NCBI GenBank assembly: GCA_050947015.1 | Contig: JBMNVT010000012.1 | Location: 1 to 64,000 of the forward strand | DNA length: 64,000 bases | Source: CAKXIK01 sp050947015 | GTDB lineage: Bacteria; Bacillota; Clostridia; Oscillospirales; Acutalibacteraceae | Direction: 5' to 3' | Shown: positions 44,285 to 53,006 of the stretch, in pieces | Numbering within the stretch: the first letter of the stretch is position 1 | Layout of the letters: every line of letters begins with the position of its first letter | Translations under genes and position numbers: made by a program | Notes under the pieces: model-generated | Database searches by the model: none | Seen by the model: only the letters and a program-made list of their open reading frames with translations | What the model was told of the DNA's origin: nothing

Positions 44285-45184
44285 TTACGGTTGCGGCGCG
44301 GTTTCCAATTCCACACCGTGATGAGAGGGAAAAGCGAGAAAGACATCCCGGTATTGCTCTGCCAGAGCGGCGCGGCACATTTCGGCCGCGGCGGGGGAGG
44401 CAAACAGACCGAAAACCGCGGTTCCGCTGCCGCTCATCCCGCTGCCGATCGCTCCATTTTCGCAAAACCGCCGTTTCAGCGCCGCAATTTCTTCGGGAGC
44501 GACAACAGATTCAAACGAGTTACCGAGGGACGCGGCCAGAGCGGAAAGACTGCCGCTGCGCAGGGTTTGGGCAGCCGCCTGCGCGGAAGGATGGCAGAGA
44601 AGAACGGAATCCGCCGCACGATAGGCTTCGGCGGTGGAGGAGGAAAACGGCGGCTTTACAATGACAATCGGAACCGGCGGCATGGCGGGCAGCGGGGAAA
44701 GGGTGTCGCCAATGCCCTCCGCCAGCCGGGTCCCGCCTGTCAGGCAGAAAGGAACGTCCGCGCCGACGGCTGCCCCAACCTGCAGAAGCGCTTCCTCGGT
44801 GAGCGGGCTGCCAAACATGAGGTTCAGCGCGTACAGCACTGCGGCGGCGTCGGCGCTTCCTCCGCCAAGCCCCGCCTGCGAGGGAATCCTTTTTTCAATA
44901 TCGATGAAGATTCCGGGGTTTTGGACTCCGGAGGCATGAAAAAACGCACAGGCGGCCTGATGCGCCAGATTGCGGCAATCGCATGGAATCCGGGGATCGT
45001 CGCAGGCGATCCGGATATCGCCTGCCGAGCATCGGCCGCGGGCAGCAGTCACATGATCGTGCAACGAAACCGACTGCATTACCGTGGAAAGCGTATGATA
45101 GCCGTCAGGGCGCTTGCCGGTGATATCAAGCGTCAGGTTAATTTTTGCATTTGCGCGTATCTTCAGCAGATCAATCTGATTCAT
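44285..45184 (-). CDS. ispE: 4-diphosphocytidyl-2-C-methyl-D-erythritol kinase
   Basis: A 299-residue GHMP kinase of the MEP isoprenoid pathway. The start carries the substrate motif RANAKINLTLDITGKRPDGY, the ATP loop is PSQAGLGGGSADAAA and the third motif is GSGMSGSGTAVFG. The ATG at 45184 follows GGAGAA; upstream in-frame codons lack a site. It lies 67 bp upstream of spoIIR on the same strand, the common Clostridia order. Confidence 0.93.
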   Translation of the reverse strand: MNQIDLLKIRANAKINLTLDITGKRPDGYHTLSTVMQSVSLHDHVTAARGRCSAGDIRIACDDPRIPCDCRNLAHQAACAFFHASGVQNPGIFIDIEKRIPSQAGLGGGSADAAAVLYALNLMFGSPLTEEALLQVGAAVGADVPFCLTGGTRLAEGIGDTLSPLPAMPPVPIVIVKPPFSSSTAEAYRAADSVLLCHPSAQAAAQTLRSGSLSALAASLGNSFESVVAPEEIAALKRRFCENGAIGSGMSGSGTAVFGLFASPAAAEMCRAALAEQYRDVFLAFPSHHGVELETAPQP

Positions 45185-45253
45185 GAACATTCTCCATACC
45201 CGCAGCACCGGGCAGACAGCAGGAGGCGAACGGCGCCTCCCGCGCAGCGTAAA

Positions 45254-46420
45254 TTATTTTTTCAGAAAACGTTCCATGCGCGACAGCGCCTCGGTAATGT
45301 GTTTGAGAGAATAAGAATAGGAAATGCGCACAAAGCCTTCGCCGCATGCGCCGAACGCATTGCCGGGCACCACCGCAACATGCTCTTCGGTCAGCAGCTT
45401 GTGACAGAAATCTTCAGAGGAGAGGCCGCTTTTCTGAATAGAGGGAAACACATAAAACGCACCCTCCGGTTCAAAGCATTCCATCCCCATTTCGCGCAGG
45501 CCGTCCACGATCAGCCGCCGACGGAGATTGTACTCGCAGCGCATGTTTTCAATATCGATATCGCCGTTTTTCAGCGCTTCGACCGCCGCATACTGCGCCA
45601 GTGTAGGCGCGCTCATAATGCCGTACTGGTGCAGCTTTGTCATCGCGCCGATCAGCGGGGCGGGCCCCAGTGCGTAGCCGAGCCGCCAGCCGGTCATCGC
45701 GTAGGATTTTGAAAAACCGTTCACGACGATTGTCCGTTCGCGCATTCCGTCAATTGACGCAAACGACACATGGCGCGTACGCCCGTAGGTCAGCTCGCCG
45801 TAAATTTCGTCAGACAGAACCAGAATGTCGGTTTCACGCAGAACGCCGGCAATTTCCTCCAGATGCTCGCGGCGCATCACTGCGCCGGTGGGGTTGTTCG
45901 GGTACGGCAGAATCAGCAGCTTGGTTTTTGACGTAATTTTTGCGCGCAGGGCCTCGGCAGTCAGCCGAAAGCCGTCGGCCGCGTGTGTTTCCAGAGCGAC
46001 CGGAACCCCGCCGGCCATTTCGGCAAGCGGTTCGTAACAGACAAAGCTCGGCTGCGGAATCAGCACCTCGTCGCCGGGGTTGACCAGCGTGCGGATGCAG
46101 GCGTCAATCGCCTCGGAGCCGCCGACGGTGACAAGGACCTCGCTTTCCGGCGCATACTGCACGGAAAAGCGGCGGAAAAAATAATTGCAGATCTCGTTTC
46201 TCAGTTCGGCAAAGCCGCGGTTGGGCGAATAAAAGGTATTGCCCTTTTCAATGGAATCGATGGCGGACTGACGGATGTGCCAGGGGGTGGAAAAGTCCGG
46301 CTCTCCGATGCTCAGCGAAATGACGTCCTCCATCTCGTTTGCAATATCAAAAAAACGCCGGATGCCGGACGGCCTGACCTGCCGGATCCGGTCGCCTAGA
46401 ACGGATTCGTAGTCGATCAC
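45254..46420 (-). CDS. Pyridoxal-phosphate class I/II aminotransferase
   Basis: A 388-residue fold-type I aminotransferase. The PLP lysine sits in NGFSKSYAMTGWRLGY; YPNNPTGAVM and LSDEIYGELTY are cofactor-binding motifs; the C-terminal Arg site is FVRISYSYS. It probably acts on aspartate, aromatic or alanine-type substrates; the exact one cannot be told. It starts with GTG inside the stop codon of the lrp gene, so the regulator and enzyme are translated together. Confidence 0.9.
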   Translation of the reverse strand: MIDYESVLGDRIRQVRPSGIRRFFDIANEMEDVISLSIGEPDFSTPWHIRQSAIDSIEKGNTFYSPNRGFAELRNEICNYFFRRFSVQYAPESEVLVTVGGSEAIDACIRTLVNPGDEVLIPQPSFVCYEPLAEMAGGVPVALETHAADGFRLTAEALRAKITSKTKLLILPYPNNPTGAVMRREHLEEIAGVLRETDILVLSDEIYGELTYGRTRHVSFASIDGMRERTIVVNGFSKSYAMTGWRLGYALGPAPLIGAMTKLHQYGIMSAPTLAQYAAVEALKNGDIDIENMRCEYNLRRRLIVDGLREMGMECFEPEGAFYVFPSIQKSGLSSEDFCHKLLTEEHVAVVPGNAFGACGEGFVRISYSYSLKHITEALSRMERFLKK

Positions 46421-46899
46421 AGTATCATGCTCCTTTTATCCTTTTCTTTGCCGCCGGTCAGATCAAAACCGTTTTCCTTATATTTGGTCAGCAAAAAGTG
46501 CGTCGCGGTGGAAAGTACGCCGTCCAGCGTGGAAAGACGTTTTGCAACAAACATGGCGACATCCTGCAGGGAGCTGCCTCGCACGCAAACCAAAAGGTCG
46601 TAGCCGCCGCTCATCAGATATACGCTTTCCACCTCTTCGTATGCCATTACGCGGTGGGCAAGCTCGTCAAAGCCGGAATCGCGGCGGGGAGCAACCTTCA
46701 GCTCGATCATTGCCGTTACATGCCCCGGCGCGGAGGAATCCCAATCCACCACAGCCTGATACCCCTTGATCACGCCGCTTTTTTCATATTCCGCAATGGC
46801 GGCGGCCACAGTGTCCTCGGTCGTGTCGAGCATGACTGCGATCTGCCGGTTTGACAACCGAGCGTTTTCTTCCAGCAATTTTAAAATCTTCTCCTGCAT
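46417..46899 (-). CDS. Lrp/AsnC family regulator
   Basis: A 160-residue regulator. The N-terminal HTH (LEENARLSNRQIAVMLDTTE) is followed by a RAM/ACT-like ligand domain (VTAMIELKVAPRRDSGFDEL, then VYLMSGGYDLLVCVRG). It likely senses an amino acid and controls the aminotransferase translated from the same mRNA. The ATG at 46899 follows AAGGCGG; the frame open to 47025 includes promoter sequence and is rejected. Confidence 0.9.
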   Translation of the reverse strand: MQEKILKLLEENARLSNRQIAVMLDTTEDTVAAAIAEYEKSGVIKGYQAVVDWDSSAPGHVTAMIELKVAPRRDSGFDELAHRVMAYEEVESVYLMSGGYDLLVCVRGSSLQDVAMFVAKRLSTLDGVLSTATHFLLTKYKENGFDLTGGKEKDKRSMIL

Positions 46900-46996
46900 A
46901 AAACAGCCGCCTTTCCCGTGTTTCGATGTTTGTACCTCCGCCGTTTCAAAAAGAACTGAATCGTTACTTTTTGAAGGAATCCCGGAAGTAAATTTC

Positions 46997-47025
46997 ATTA
47001 TACAGGAGTAAGAGGAATGTGTCAA
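46997..47025 (-). promoter_or_regulatory. Consensus promoter of lrp-aminotransferase
   Basis: On the minus strand TTGACA (47020-47025) and TATAAT (46997-47002) match consensus at all twelve positions with a 17-bp spacer. Confidence 0.8.
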
Positions 47026-47111
47026 TTTATTCTATCGGGTGCAGGAATTCAAGGAGTGGTTTAACACGGTAACGCGATGAAAGTTTTTTTTCTGTTTCGC
47101 TGCACCGAACC

Positions 47112-47140
47112 TTGCAATTTCCTATATGTTATAGTATAAT
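47112..47140 (+). promoter_or_regulatory. Promoter of ilvE
   Basis: TTGCAA (47112-47117) and TATAAT (47135-47140), 17-bp spacer. The 94-base leader has GC-rich self-complementary stretches but no T-box or riboswitch features I recognise. Confidence 0.7.
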
Positions 47141-47240
47141 CTGAAAAAAGTATTTTGTAGGGAACCCAAGCAGAGCGCGGCGCGCGTTCCGTACCGTCTT
47201 TGGGGGAGCGTTCTCCACAAAGAAAGGATGGTCATTTGTT

Positions 47241-48311
47241 ATGCTGGACATCAAAATCGAATTGACAAAAACACCGAAGACAAAACCGGCAGATGAATCC
47301 AAGCTCGGCTTCGGCAAAATTTTTACGGATCATATGTTTCTGATGGACTATGAGGCGGGAAAAGGCTGGCACGATCCGCGGATCGTACCGTATGCTCCGT
47401 TTGAACTGGATCCTGCCTGCGTGGTGTTCCATTATGCCCAGGAAATTTTTGAGGGCATGAAGGCTTACCGCACGGCCGATAATACCATCCAGCTGTTCCG
47501 TCCCGAATGCAACGCCGCCCGGATGCAGGATTCTTCAGATCGTCTCTGCATTCCGAAAATTTCCGTGGAGGATTATATTCAGGCGGTCAACGAACTGGTA
47601 AAGGTGGAACAGGATTGGGTTCCGCACACCGACGGCGCTTCGCTTTACATCCGCCCGTTCGTTTTCGCAACTGACGTTGGCCTGGGCGTTCATGCGTCCA
47701 AGCGCTATACTTTTGCGATTATCTGTGCTCCTTCGGGCGCCTATTACGCCGAGGGCATCAACCCGGTCCGCATCTATGTTGAGGACGAGTACATCCGCGC
47801 GGCACCTGGTCTGACCGGATTCACCAAGTGCGGCGGAAACTATGCCGCCTCCATCAAGGCCGGCGAGCTGGCCGAAGAGCAGGGCTATGCGCAGGTGCTT
47901 TGGCTGGACGGCGTGGAAAAGAAATATGTCGAAGAAGTCGGCAGCATGAACATCATGTTCAAGATTGACGGGAAGATTTACACAGCTGCCACCGTCGGCA
48001 CGGTTCTGCCCGGCGTGACACGCCGCAGCTGCATCGAATTGCTGAAGGACTGGGGCTATGAGGTCATCGAGGGCAAGCTTGCAATCGCCGATATTATGAA
48101 AGCCTCCCGCGAGGGCAAGCTGGAGGAGGTTTTCGGCACCGGTACTGCGGCCGTGATTTCTCCGGTCAAGGAGCTGGTCTGGAAGGACGAGCACGCCTTT
48201 ATCGGTGAAGGAAAAATCGGCCCGGTCACTCAGAAACTCTATGACACGCTCACCGGCATCCAGTGGGGCAAGCTGCCGGATCCGTTCGGCTGGACCCGCG
48301 TGGTGAAATAA
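47241..48311 (+). CDS. ilvE: Branched-chain amino acid aminotransferase
   Basis: A 356-residue fold-type IV PLP enzyme that interconverts Leu, Ile, Val and their keto acids. Recognisable parts are FHYAQEIFEGMKAYR, LYIRPFVFATD, CGGNYAASIKA (PLP lysine region), EEVGSMNIMF and TVLPGVTRRSCIELL. AAAGGA lies before the ATG. It is a single-gene unit with its own promoter and terminator. Together with the livKHMGF importer nearby it points to active branched-chain amino acid metabolism. Confidence 0.93.
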   Translation: MLDIKIELTKTPKTKPADESKLGFGKIFTDHMFLMDYEAGKGWHDPRIVPYAPFELDPACVVFHYAQEIFEGMKAYRTADNTIQLFRPECNAARMQDSSDRLCIPKISVEDYIQAVNELVKVEQDWVPHTDGASLYIRPFVFATDVGLGVHASKRYTFAIICAPSGAYYAEGINPVRIYVEDEYIRAAPGLTGFTKCGGNYAASIKAGELAEEQGYAQVLWLDGVEKKYVEEVGSMNIMFKIDGKIYTAATVGTVLPGVTRRSCIELLKDWGYEVIEGKLAIADIMKASREGKLEEVFGTGTAAVISPVKELVWKDEHAFIGEGKIGPVTQKLYDTLTGIQWGKLPDPFGWTRVVK

Positions 48312-48333
48312 TTCCGCACTCAGAAAACTTTTG

Positions 48334-48361
48334 GCGGCATAACCCTTCGGGGTTGTGCCGC
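48334..48361 (+). terminator. Terminator of ilvE
   Basis: A 12-bp stem (GCGGCATAACCC and complement, one G-U pair) closed by a TTCG tetraloop and followed by TTCATTTT. Confidence 0.85.
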
Positions 48362-48397
48362 TTCATTTTCGCCGGGATGCCGGAAAGAGGAGGATTC

Positions 48398-49351
48398 GTG
48401 CTGAGAGAGCTGCATTTTACAGTACCGGAACAGTTTGACGGTGCGCGGGGAAAATTTTTTCTGCGCAGCTTTTGCGGGCTTTCGTATCATACAGTGCTTG
48501 AACTCAAGCAGGTGGAAAACGGCGTGACGGCGGACGGAGTTCTGCTGCGCACGATCGACCGTGTCCATGCCGGTCAGCAAGTGGTCATTCGTCTGCCGCA
48601 GGAAAAAGAGCGCCCGCAGCAGGCAGTGGAAATGCAAGTCCCGGTGCTTTATGAGGACGACGATGTGCTGGCGTTTGACAAACCGCCGTTTATGCCGGTG
48701 CATCCTTCGGCGGGGCATGCCGCCGACACCCTTGCCAATGCCGCCGCGGCATATCTGCAGCAAAAGGGCGAATGCGCAACGTTTCGCCCGGTCAACCGGC
48801 TGGACCGCAACACCTCCGGCATTGTGGTGACCGCAAAGCATGCCCATGCGGCCTATGCGCTGAGCGGGGCGGTTGAGAAGGCATATCTTGCCGTGGTACA
48901 GGGAATCCTGACAGGGAAGGGAACCGTCGATGCTCCGCTGCGCCGGATGGAGGGGCATGGGATCCGGCGGGAGATCGGCGAAGGAGGCGAACGTGCGCTG
49001 ACGCACTGGCGGGCGCTGGCGTGCGGAAAAGATCATACGCTGCTTGCCGTCCGGCTGGAAACAGGGCGCACCCATCAGATTCGGGCGCATTTTTCGTCGC
49101 TCGGTTTTCCGTTGGCCGGGGACGATATGTACGACGGCTCCACGGAGCTGATAACGCGCCATGCGCTCCACTGCGGCCGGGCGGCCTTTTCACAGCCGGT
49201 GAGCGGAGAGAAGATCTGCCTGCACAGCCCTCTGCCAAAGGATTTTCGCATACTGCTGCTGCGGTGCGGGATGGATCCGCAGGCGGCAGAGGATGGCTTG
49301 AGGGAATATTTTGATACAGCTGAACGAAAAGAGGAATCAGAATGGAATTAA
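48398..49351 (+). CDS. RluA family RNA pseudouridine synthase
   Basis: A 317-residue enzyme that converts uridine to pseudouridine in structured RNA. The catalytic Asp lies in NRLDRNTSGIVV; LETGRTHQIRAHF and LHCGRAAF are family motifs. An S4-like N-terminal part (about residues 10-70) is present. The GTG at 48398 follows GAGGAGG. The frame is open upstream to 48263 but would overlap ilvE and its terminator. The target (rRNA or tRNA) is unknown. It overlaps luxS by 10 bp. Confidence 0.88.
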   Translation: MLRELHFTVPEQFDGARGKFFLRSFCGLSYHTVLELKQVENGVTADGVLLRTIDRVHAGQQVVIRLPQEKERPQQAVEMQVPVLYEDDDVLAFDKPPFMPVHPSAGHAADTLANAAAAYLQQKGECATFRPVNRLDRNTSGIVVTAKHAHAAYALSGAVEKAYLAVVQGILTGKGTVDAPLRRMEGHGIRREIGEGGERALTHWRALACGKDHTLLAVRLETGRTHQIRAHFSSLGFPLAGDDMYDGSTELITRHALHCGRAAFSQPVSGEKICLHSPLPKDFRILLLRCGMDPQAAEDGLREYFDTAERKEESEWN

Positions 49352-49809
49352 AACGGATCAAAAGTTTCTGCGTCAATCATGACTTGTTGGAACGCGGAAT
49401 TTACACTTCCCGAATCGATGGCGATGTGACTACCTATGATATCCGCATGCGCGTGCCGAACAAGCCGCCGTTTCTGGAAAACGCCGCGATCCATACGATT
49501 GAACACCTGTTTGCCACTTTAGCGCGCAATTCGGAATATTCCGACAGAATTATCTACTTTGGCCCCATGGGCTGCCGCACAGGGTTTTATTTTCTGACGC
49601 GGAATCTGCCGGAAAAAGAAGTGATTGCGCTGGTTCTCCGCATTTTTGAGCAGATCGCGGATTACGAGGGCGAAATTCCCGGAATAACGGCAGTGGAGTG
49701 CGGAAATTACAAAGAACATGATCTTGCGGGAGCAAAACGGGAAGCAAGCGGCTTTTTGCCCGTCATCCGCGGCTGGCAGCCGGAAAATTTGAGTTACCGC
49801 ACCGAATAG
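49342..49809 (+). CDS. luxS: S-ribosylhomocysteine lyase
   Basis: A 155-residue metalloenzyme that splits S-ribosylhomocysteine to homocysteine and the autoinducer-2 precursor. The metal ligands are H51 and H55 (HTIEH) and C120 (ECGNY); C78 in PMGCRTGF is the catalytic base. Length and motifs are complete. It overlaps the pseudouridine synthase by 10 bp and is translated with it. Its role may be methyl-cycle recycling, signalling, or both. Confidence 0.95.
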   Translation: MELKRIKSFCVNHDLLERGIYTSRIDGDVTTYDIRMRVPNKPPFLENAAIHTIEHLFATLARNSEYSDRIIYFGPMGCRTGFYFLTRNLPEKEVIALVLRIFEQIADYEGEIPGITAVECGNYKEHDLAGAKREASGFLPVIRGWQPENLSYRTE

Positions 49810-49922
49810 TTTGCCCCGCGGGCACGGGGATAAGGCTGCAAAAAAACGCATAAGACCGGGGATTCTTTTGTTTTTTGCAATATGACGAATCTTTGCCTTC
49901 ATATATTGTTTACATTTTCCTC

Positions 49923-49951
49923 TTGAAATTTGGCCTCAAATTTTGTATACT
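49923..49951 (+). promoter_or_regulatory. Promoter of the M23 peptidase gene
   Basis: TTGAAA (49923-49928) and TATACT (49946-49951) with a 17-bp spacer, upstream of an 80-base leader. Confidence 0.7.
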
Positions 49952-49954
49952 ATA

Positions 49955-49979
49955 AAAAGGTTACAAATTGTAACCTTTT
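49955..49979 (+). repeat. Inverted repeat at the transcription start of the M23 gene
   Basis: AAAAGGTTAC (49955-49964) and GTAACCTTTT (49970-49979) are perfect inverted copies around AAATT, centred at the expected +1 region. It may be an operator, or in RNA a 10-bp hairpin ending in four U. A second small stem (GCCAA/TTGGC) follows in the leader. Confidence 0.55.
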
Positions 49980-50033
49980 CGGTCGCCAAGTCACGGTTGG
50001 CTTTGTGCCGTCCGGAAAGGAGGAACGACGCAT

Positions 50034-51758
50034 TTGAATCGCAAGTTACACGTTGGCGCCGCAATCGGCGGCGCTGTAAAATATGGCGTGAGAAAAACCT
50101 GGCGTTTTCTTTATTTTGTCGGCATTCAGTCGGTGCGCATCAATCATCGCATCCGCCGGCGCTGTGCAAGGTTTTTTGCACCTGTCACCAGTTTTCTGGC
50201 CAAAGTTTACGATTGGAGCATCGGTCGCCGGCTGCGCAGTGCCAAACGCGAATGGAGCAGCCTGAAGGAGGGCTTTGCCCATTCCTGCGGCAAAATCCAT
50301 TCCGCCAAAGGTTTTGGCGGCAAGGTTAAGGAGTTTTTCCGCGCAACCGGTCGTGCGCTTGTTGCGCATCATGGTATTTTAGGGGGGATCGTAAACGTGG
50401 CGGCTCCGGCGGCGGCAATTGCGCTGCTGGTGGTCACTGCACAGAATCTTTCCAAAGCACAATATGGTCTGGAAATTTCCTATAATGGGACGTCCATCGG
50501 CTACGTTCAGAACGAAAATGTGGTGGGCGAGGCTGTGGACATGGCTTCGGCCCGCGTTTCCGGTGCGGCGGAAGCTGTCGCTGTCGATGTTGTTCCGACC
50601 TATACTTTTACTGAAATCAGCGAAGACCAGTATTATGTTACCGCCAGCAATGTGTGCGATAAAATTATTGCCGCTTCCGACGGCGTGATTGAAGAGGCAA
50701 CCGGTCTTTATATTGACAGTTCCTTTGTGGGAGCGGTTAAAAGCGAAACCGATCTGCGCTTTATTTTGCAGTCGATTTTGAAGGAAAACAAAGCTGATGA
50801 CGATACTATGGACGTTGCATTTGTGCAGGACGTTCAGCTGGTGGAAGGAATGTATCCCACCAGCGGTATTATGAGTTCGGAGACGATGCAGGCCAAACTC
50901 ACCGCCACAGAAGAGGTCAGTCAGACATATGTGGTAAAGGAGGGCGACGCCCCTCTCTCCATTACAGCAAAGCTTGGTATTTCGCTGAAGCAGCTGCAGG
51001 ACCTGAATCCTGACGTCGATCTGGAAAACGGGTCGATTCATGTGGGTGACAAGCTTACGATTTCCGGTGAAAAAGGGTTTTTGACCATTAAAACCGTTAA
51101 GCGTGAAACGTATACGGCCTCCATTCCGTACGCCACAGTGAAGGAGAAATCGTCGAAGCTGTACATTGGGTCGTCAAAAGTGGCCGTCAAAGGGCAGAAC
51201 GGTGTGGAGCAGATGGTCGACGAGGTGACCTATGTGGACGGCGTTGAGGTGGACCGGCAGAATATCAGCACGGTGACACTGCAGGCAGCTGTGGATCAAA
51301 AGGTACTGGTCGGCACCAAACAGAAACCGACTTATACAATGTCTTATTCCAACGCCAGCACCAGCGTACAGTCCACGGGAAAACTGATGTGGCCGGTACC
51401 GGCTTCTCGCGTTATCTCTCAGGGTTACGGCGTGTGGGGAGTGACAGGCAGCATTCATCAGGCAATTGATATTCAGGCTCCGTCCGGTACGACTATTTAT
51501 GCGGTCGACTCCGGAACAGTGGTCAGCGCCGGATGGCATCCCGGTTACGGTTACAATTTGACCATCCAGCATTCCAACGGTATGAGAACCTTTTACGCGC
51601 ACTGTTCCCGCTTGTATGTCGGGAGCGGAGCGGTTGTTTCCAAGGGTACCGCAATTGCCGCGGTCGGTCGAACCGGTTACTGGGCAACCGGCAACCATCT
51701 GCATTTCGGCGTGATGGTAAACGGTGTTTATGTCAACCCGTTCCGTTATGTCAGCTGA
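50034..51758 (+). CDS. M23 cell-wall endopeptidase with LysM and G5 domains
   Basis: A 574-residue protein. A basic cytoplasmic N-terminus (1-110) and one membrane segment (about 120-140) lead to an extracellular part, a LysM module (about 300-345, VVKEGDAPLSITAKLGISLK), a G5 domain (about 350-430) and an M23 peptidase (about 455-574). M23 zinc ligands are in HQAIDI, HSNGMRTFYAHC and HLHFGVM. It likely trims peptidoglycan cross-links, in growth or sporulation. The start is TTG at 50034 after AAAGGAGG. A palindrome sits at its promoter. Confidence 0.9.
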   Translation: MNRKLHVGAAIGGAVKYGVRKTWRFLYFVGIQSVRINHRIRRRCARFFAPVTSFLAKVYDWSIGRRLRSAKREWSSLKEGFAHSCGKIHSAKGFGGKVKEFFRATGRALVAHHGILGGIVNVAAPAAAIALLVVTAQNLSKAQYGLEISYNGTSIGYVQNENVVGEAVDMASARVSGAAEAVAVDVVPTYTFTEISEDQYYVTASNVCDKIIAASDGVIEEATGLYIDSSFVGAVKSETDLRFILQSILKENKADDDTMDVAFVQDVQLVEGMYPTSGIMSSETMQAKLTATEEVSQTYVVKEGDAPLSITAKLGISLKQLQDLNPDVDLENGSIHVGDKLTISGEKGFLTIKTVKRETYTASIPYATVKEKSSKLYIGSSKVAVKGQNGVEQMVDEVTYVDGVEVDRQNISTVTLQAAVDQKVLVGTKQKPTYTMSYSNASTSVQSTGKLMWPVPASRVISQGYGVWGVTGSIHQAIDIQAPSGTTIYAVDSGTVVSAGWHPGYGYNLTIQHSNGMRTFYAHCSRLYVGSGAVVSKGTAIAAVGRTGYWATGNHLHFGVMVNGVYVNPFRYVS

Positions 51759-51782
51759 CGGAGGAATGAATTGTAAGAACGG

Positions 51783-51827
51783 CTGCTGCCGGGCGCGAGA
51801 ATGTCTCACGTTCGACAGCAGTTTTTT
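51783..51827 (+). terminator. Terminator of the M23 gene
   Basis: CTGCTG and CAGCAG close a long stem with an inner CGAGA/TCTC pairing, followed by six T (51822-51827). Confidence 0.75.
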
Positions 51828-51952
51828 GTGCGGATATGGCGGGAAACGCACTTCCCTTTGCAAAAACCACGAATCCGTGATAAACTATTCTTTGGTATTC
51901 TATAGAAACGAAAGCCTCGTGTTTGGCTTTGGGGAAGGAATGATCGGTCGCT

Positions 51953-52975
51953 TTGAAATATGAAATGGAACTTGGCGCGTGGAATCAGGTGTTTGCGGTT
52001 CCGGCGGCAGTGGTGGACCGCCACCTGAAGATGGCCGGATCGGCACAGCTAAAGGTGCTTTTGTGGCTGCTGCGCCGGGCAGGACAGGAAAACGACCCTG
52101 AAGCGATCGGCACAGCGCTGGGGCTTTCTCGCGCAGATGTCTGCGATGCCATGCAATACTGGATTGAGGCGGGATTGATCCGTGAAAACAACGGCGAGCT
52201 GACACCGGCGGCGCCGGAGCAGGCGGGAAACGCCTCCGCAGAGCCTGAACAGAAAGCGGAAACGCCGCAGTCCACGCATGCAAAAGAAGAAAAAACGCCG
52301 CGCCGGCCAACCAGACCGCGTCAGCTGGATTCCGCGGAAGTAGCGGCGCGCATTAACAGCGACGAGGAGATTCGCTGCATGATGGATACGGTGCAGTCAA
52401 TTTTTGCGCGCCCGATTTCCACGCCGGAGATGGGAACGCTGCTGAGTGTTCACGACTGGGACGGGTTGCCGGCGGACGTTATTGTTATGCTGGTGCAATA
52501 CGCCGTCGGCACCGGGAAAAGCAATATGGCCTATATCGAAAAGATGGCAATCAGCTGGGCTTCGGACGGAATTGATACACACGAGAAGGCGGAGCGAAAA
52601 ATCTGCGAGCTGGATGAACGGCGCAAGGCGTGGAACCGTATCAGTCGGCTGTTCGGCATTGAAAAACGCCCTCCCAGTGCGGCGGAAAGTGAAGCGGTTT
52701 CCCGCTGGATTAATCTCTGGCAGTTTGAGGACGATATGATCCGCGAGGCGTATGACCGCTGTGTGGACAGCACCGGAAAAGTCCGCTTTTCGTACATCAA
52801 TAAAATTTTGGAACGCTGGAATGCACAGGGTGTGCGCACGCTGGCGGAGGCCCGCGGAGAAAAAAGCGAAAAGAAGCAGGAAAAACCGCCCGTTGCCGAA
52901 AATAAAAGAAAAACATCCTATGATATCAATGAATTTGAAAAAATGGCGCTCAACGGCGACCTGATGATGAAATAA
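51953..52975 (+). CDS. dnaD: DnaD-like replication initiation protein
   Basis: A 340-residue protein. The N-terminal winged helix (WNQVFAVPAAVVDRHLKMAG, QLKVLLWLLRRAG) is followed by a linker and two C-terminal DnaB/DnaD domains (about 130-200 and 220-290), the second with the YIxxIL-type helix SYINKILERW. DnaD helps load the replicative helicase and remodels DNA. The TTG at 51953 is chosen because homologues begin with the MKYEMELG segment; an ATG at 51965 is possible. dnaI follows after 31 bp. Confidence 0.85.
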   Translation: MKYEMELGAWNQVFAVPAAVVDRHLKMAGSAQLKVLLWLLRRAGQENDPEAIGTALGLSRADVCDAMQYWIEAGLIRENNGELTPAAPEQAGNASAEPEQKAETPQSTHAKEEKTPRRPTRPRQLDSAEVAARINSDEEIRCMMDTVQSIFARPISTPEMGTLLSVHDWDGLPADVIVMLVQYAVGTGKSNMAYIEKMAISWASDGIDTHEKAERKICELDERRKAWNRISRLFGIEKRPPSAAESEAVSRWINLWQFEDDMIREAYDRCVDSTGKVRFSYINKILERWNAQGVRTLAEARGEKSEKKQEKPPVAENKRKTSYDINEFEKMALNGDLMMK

Positions 52976-53006
52976 CGGGATTCTGTTTTCCGATGGGAAC
53001 CTGAAG

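Noticed and set aside
44291..45712. Plus-strand frame of 473 codons opposite ispE and the aminotransferase
   Set aside because: Spans two real genes and their gap on the other strand; no support.
49955..50033. Leader of the M23 gene as a cyclic di-AMP or cyclic di-GMP riboswitch
   Set aside because: Such switches often precede wall hydrolases, but the leader is too short and I could not match their conserved cores.
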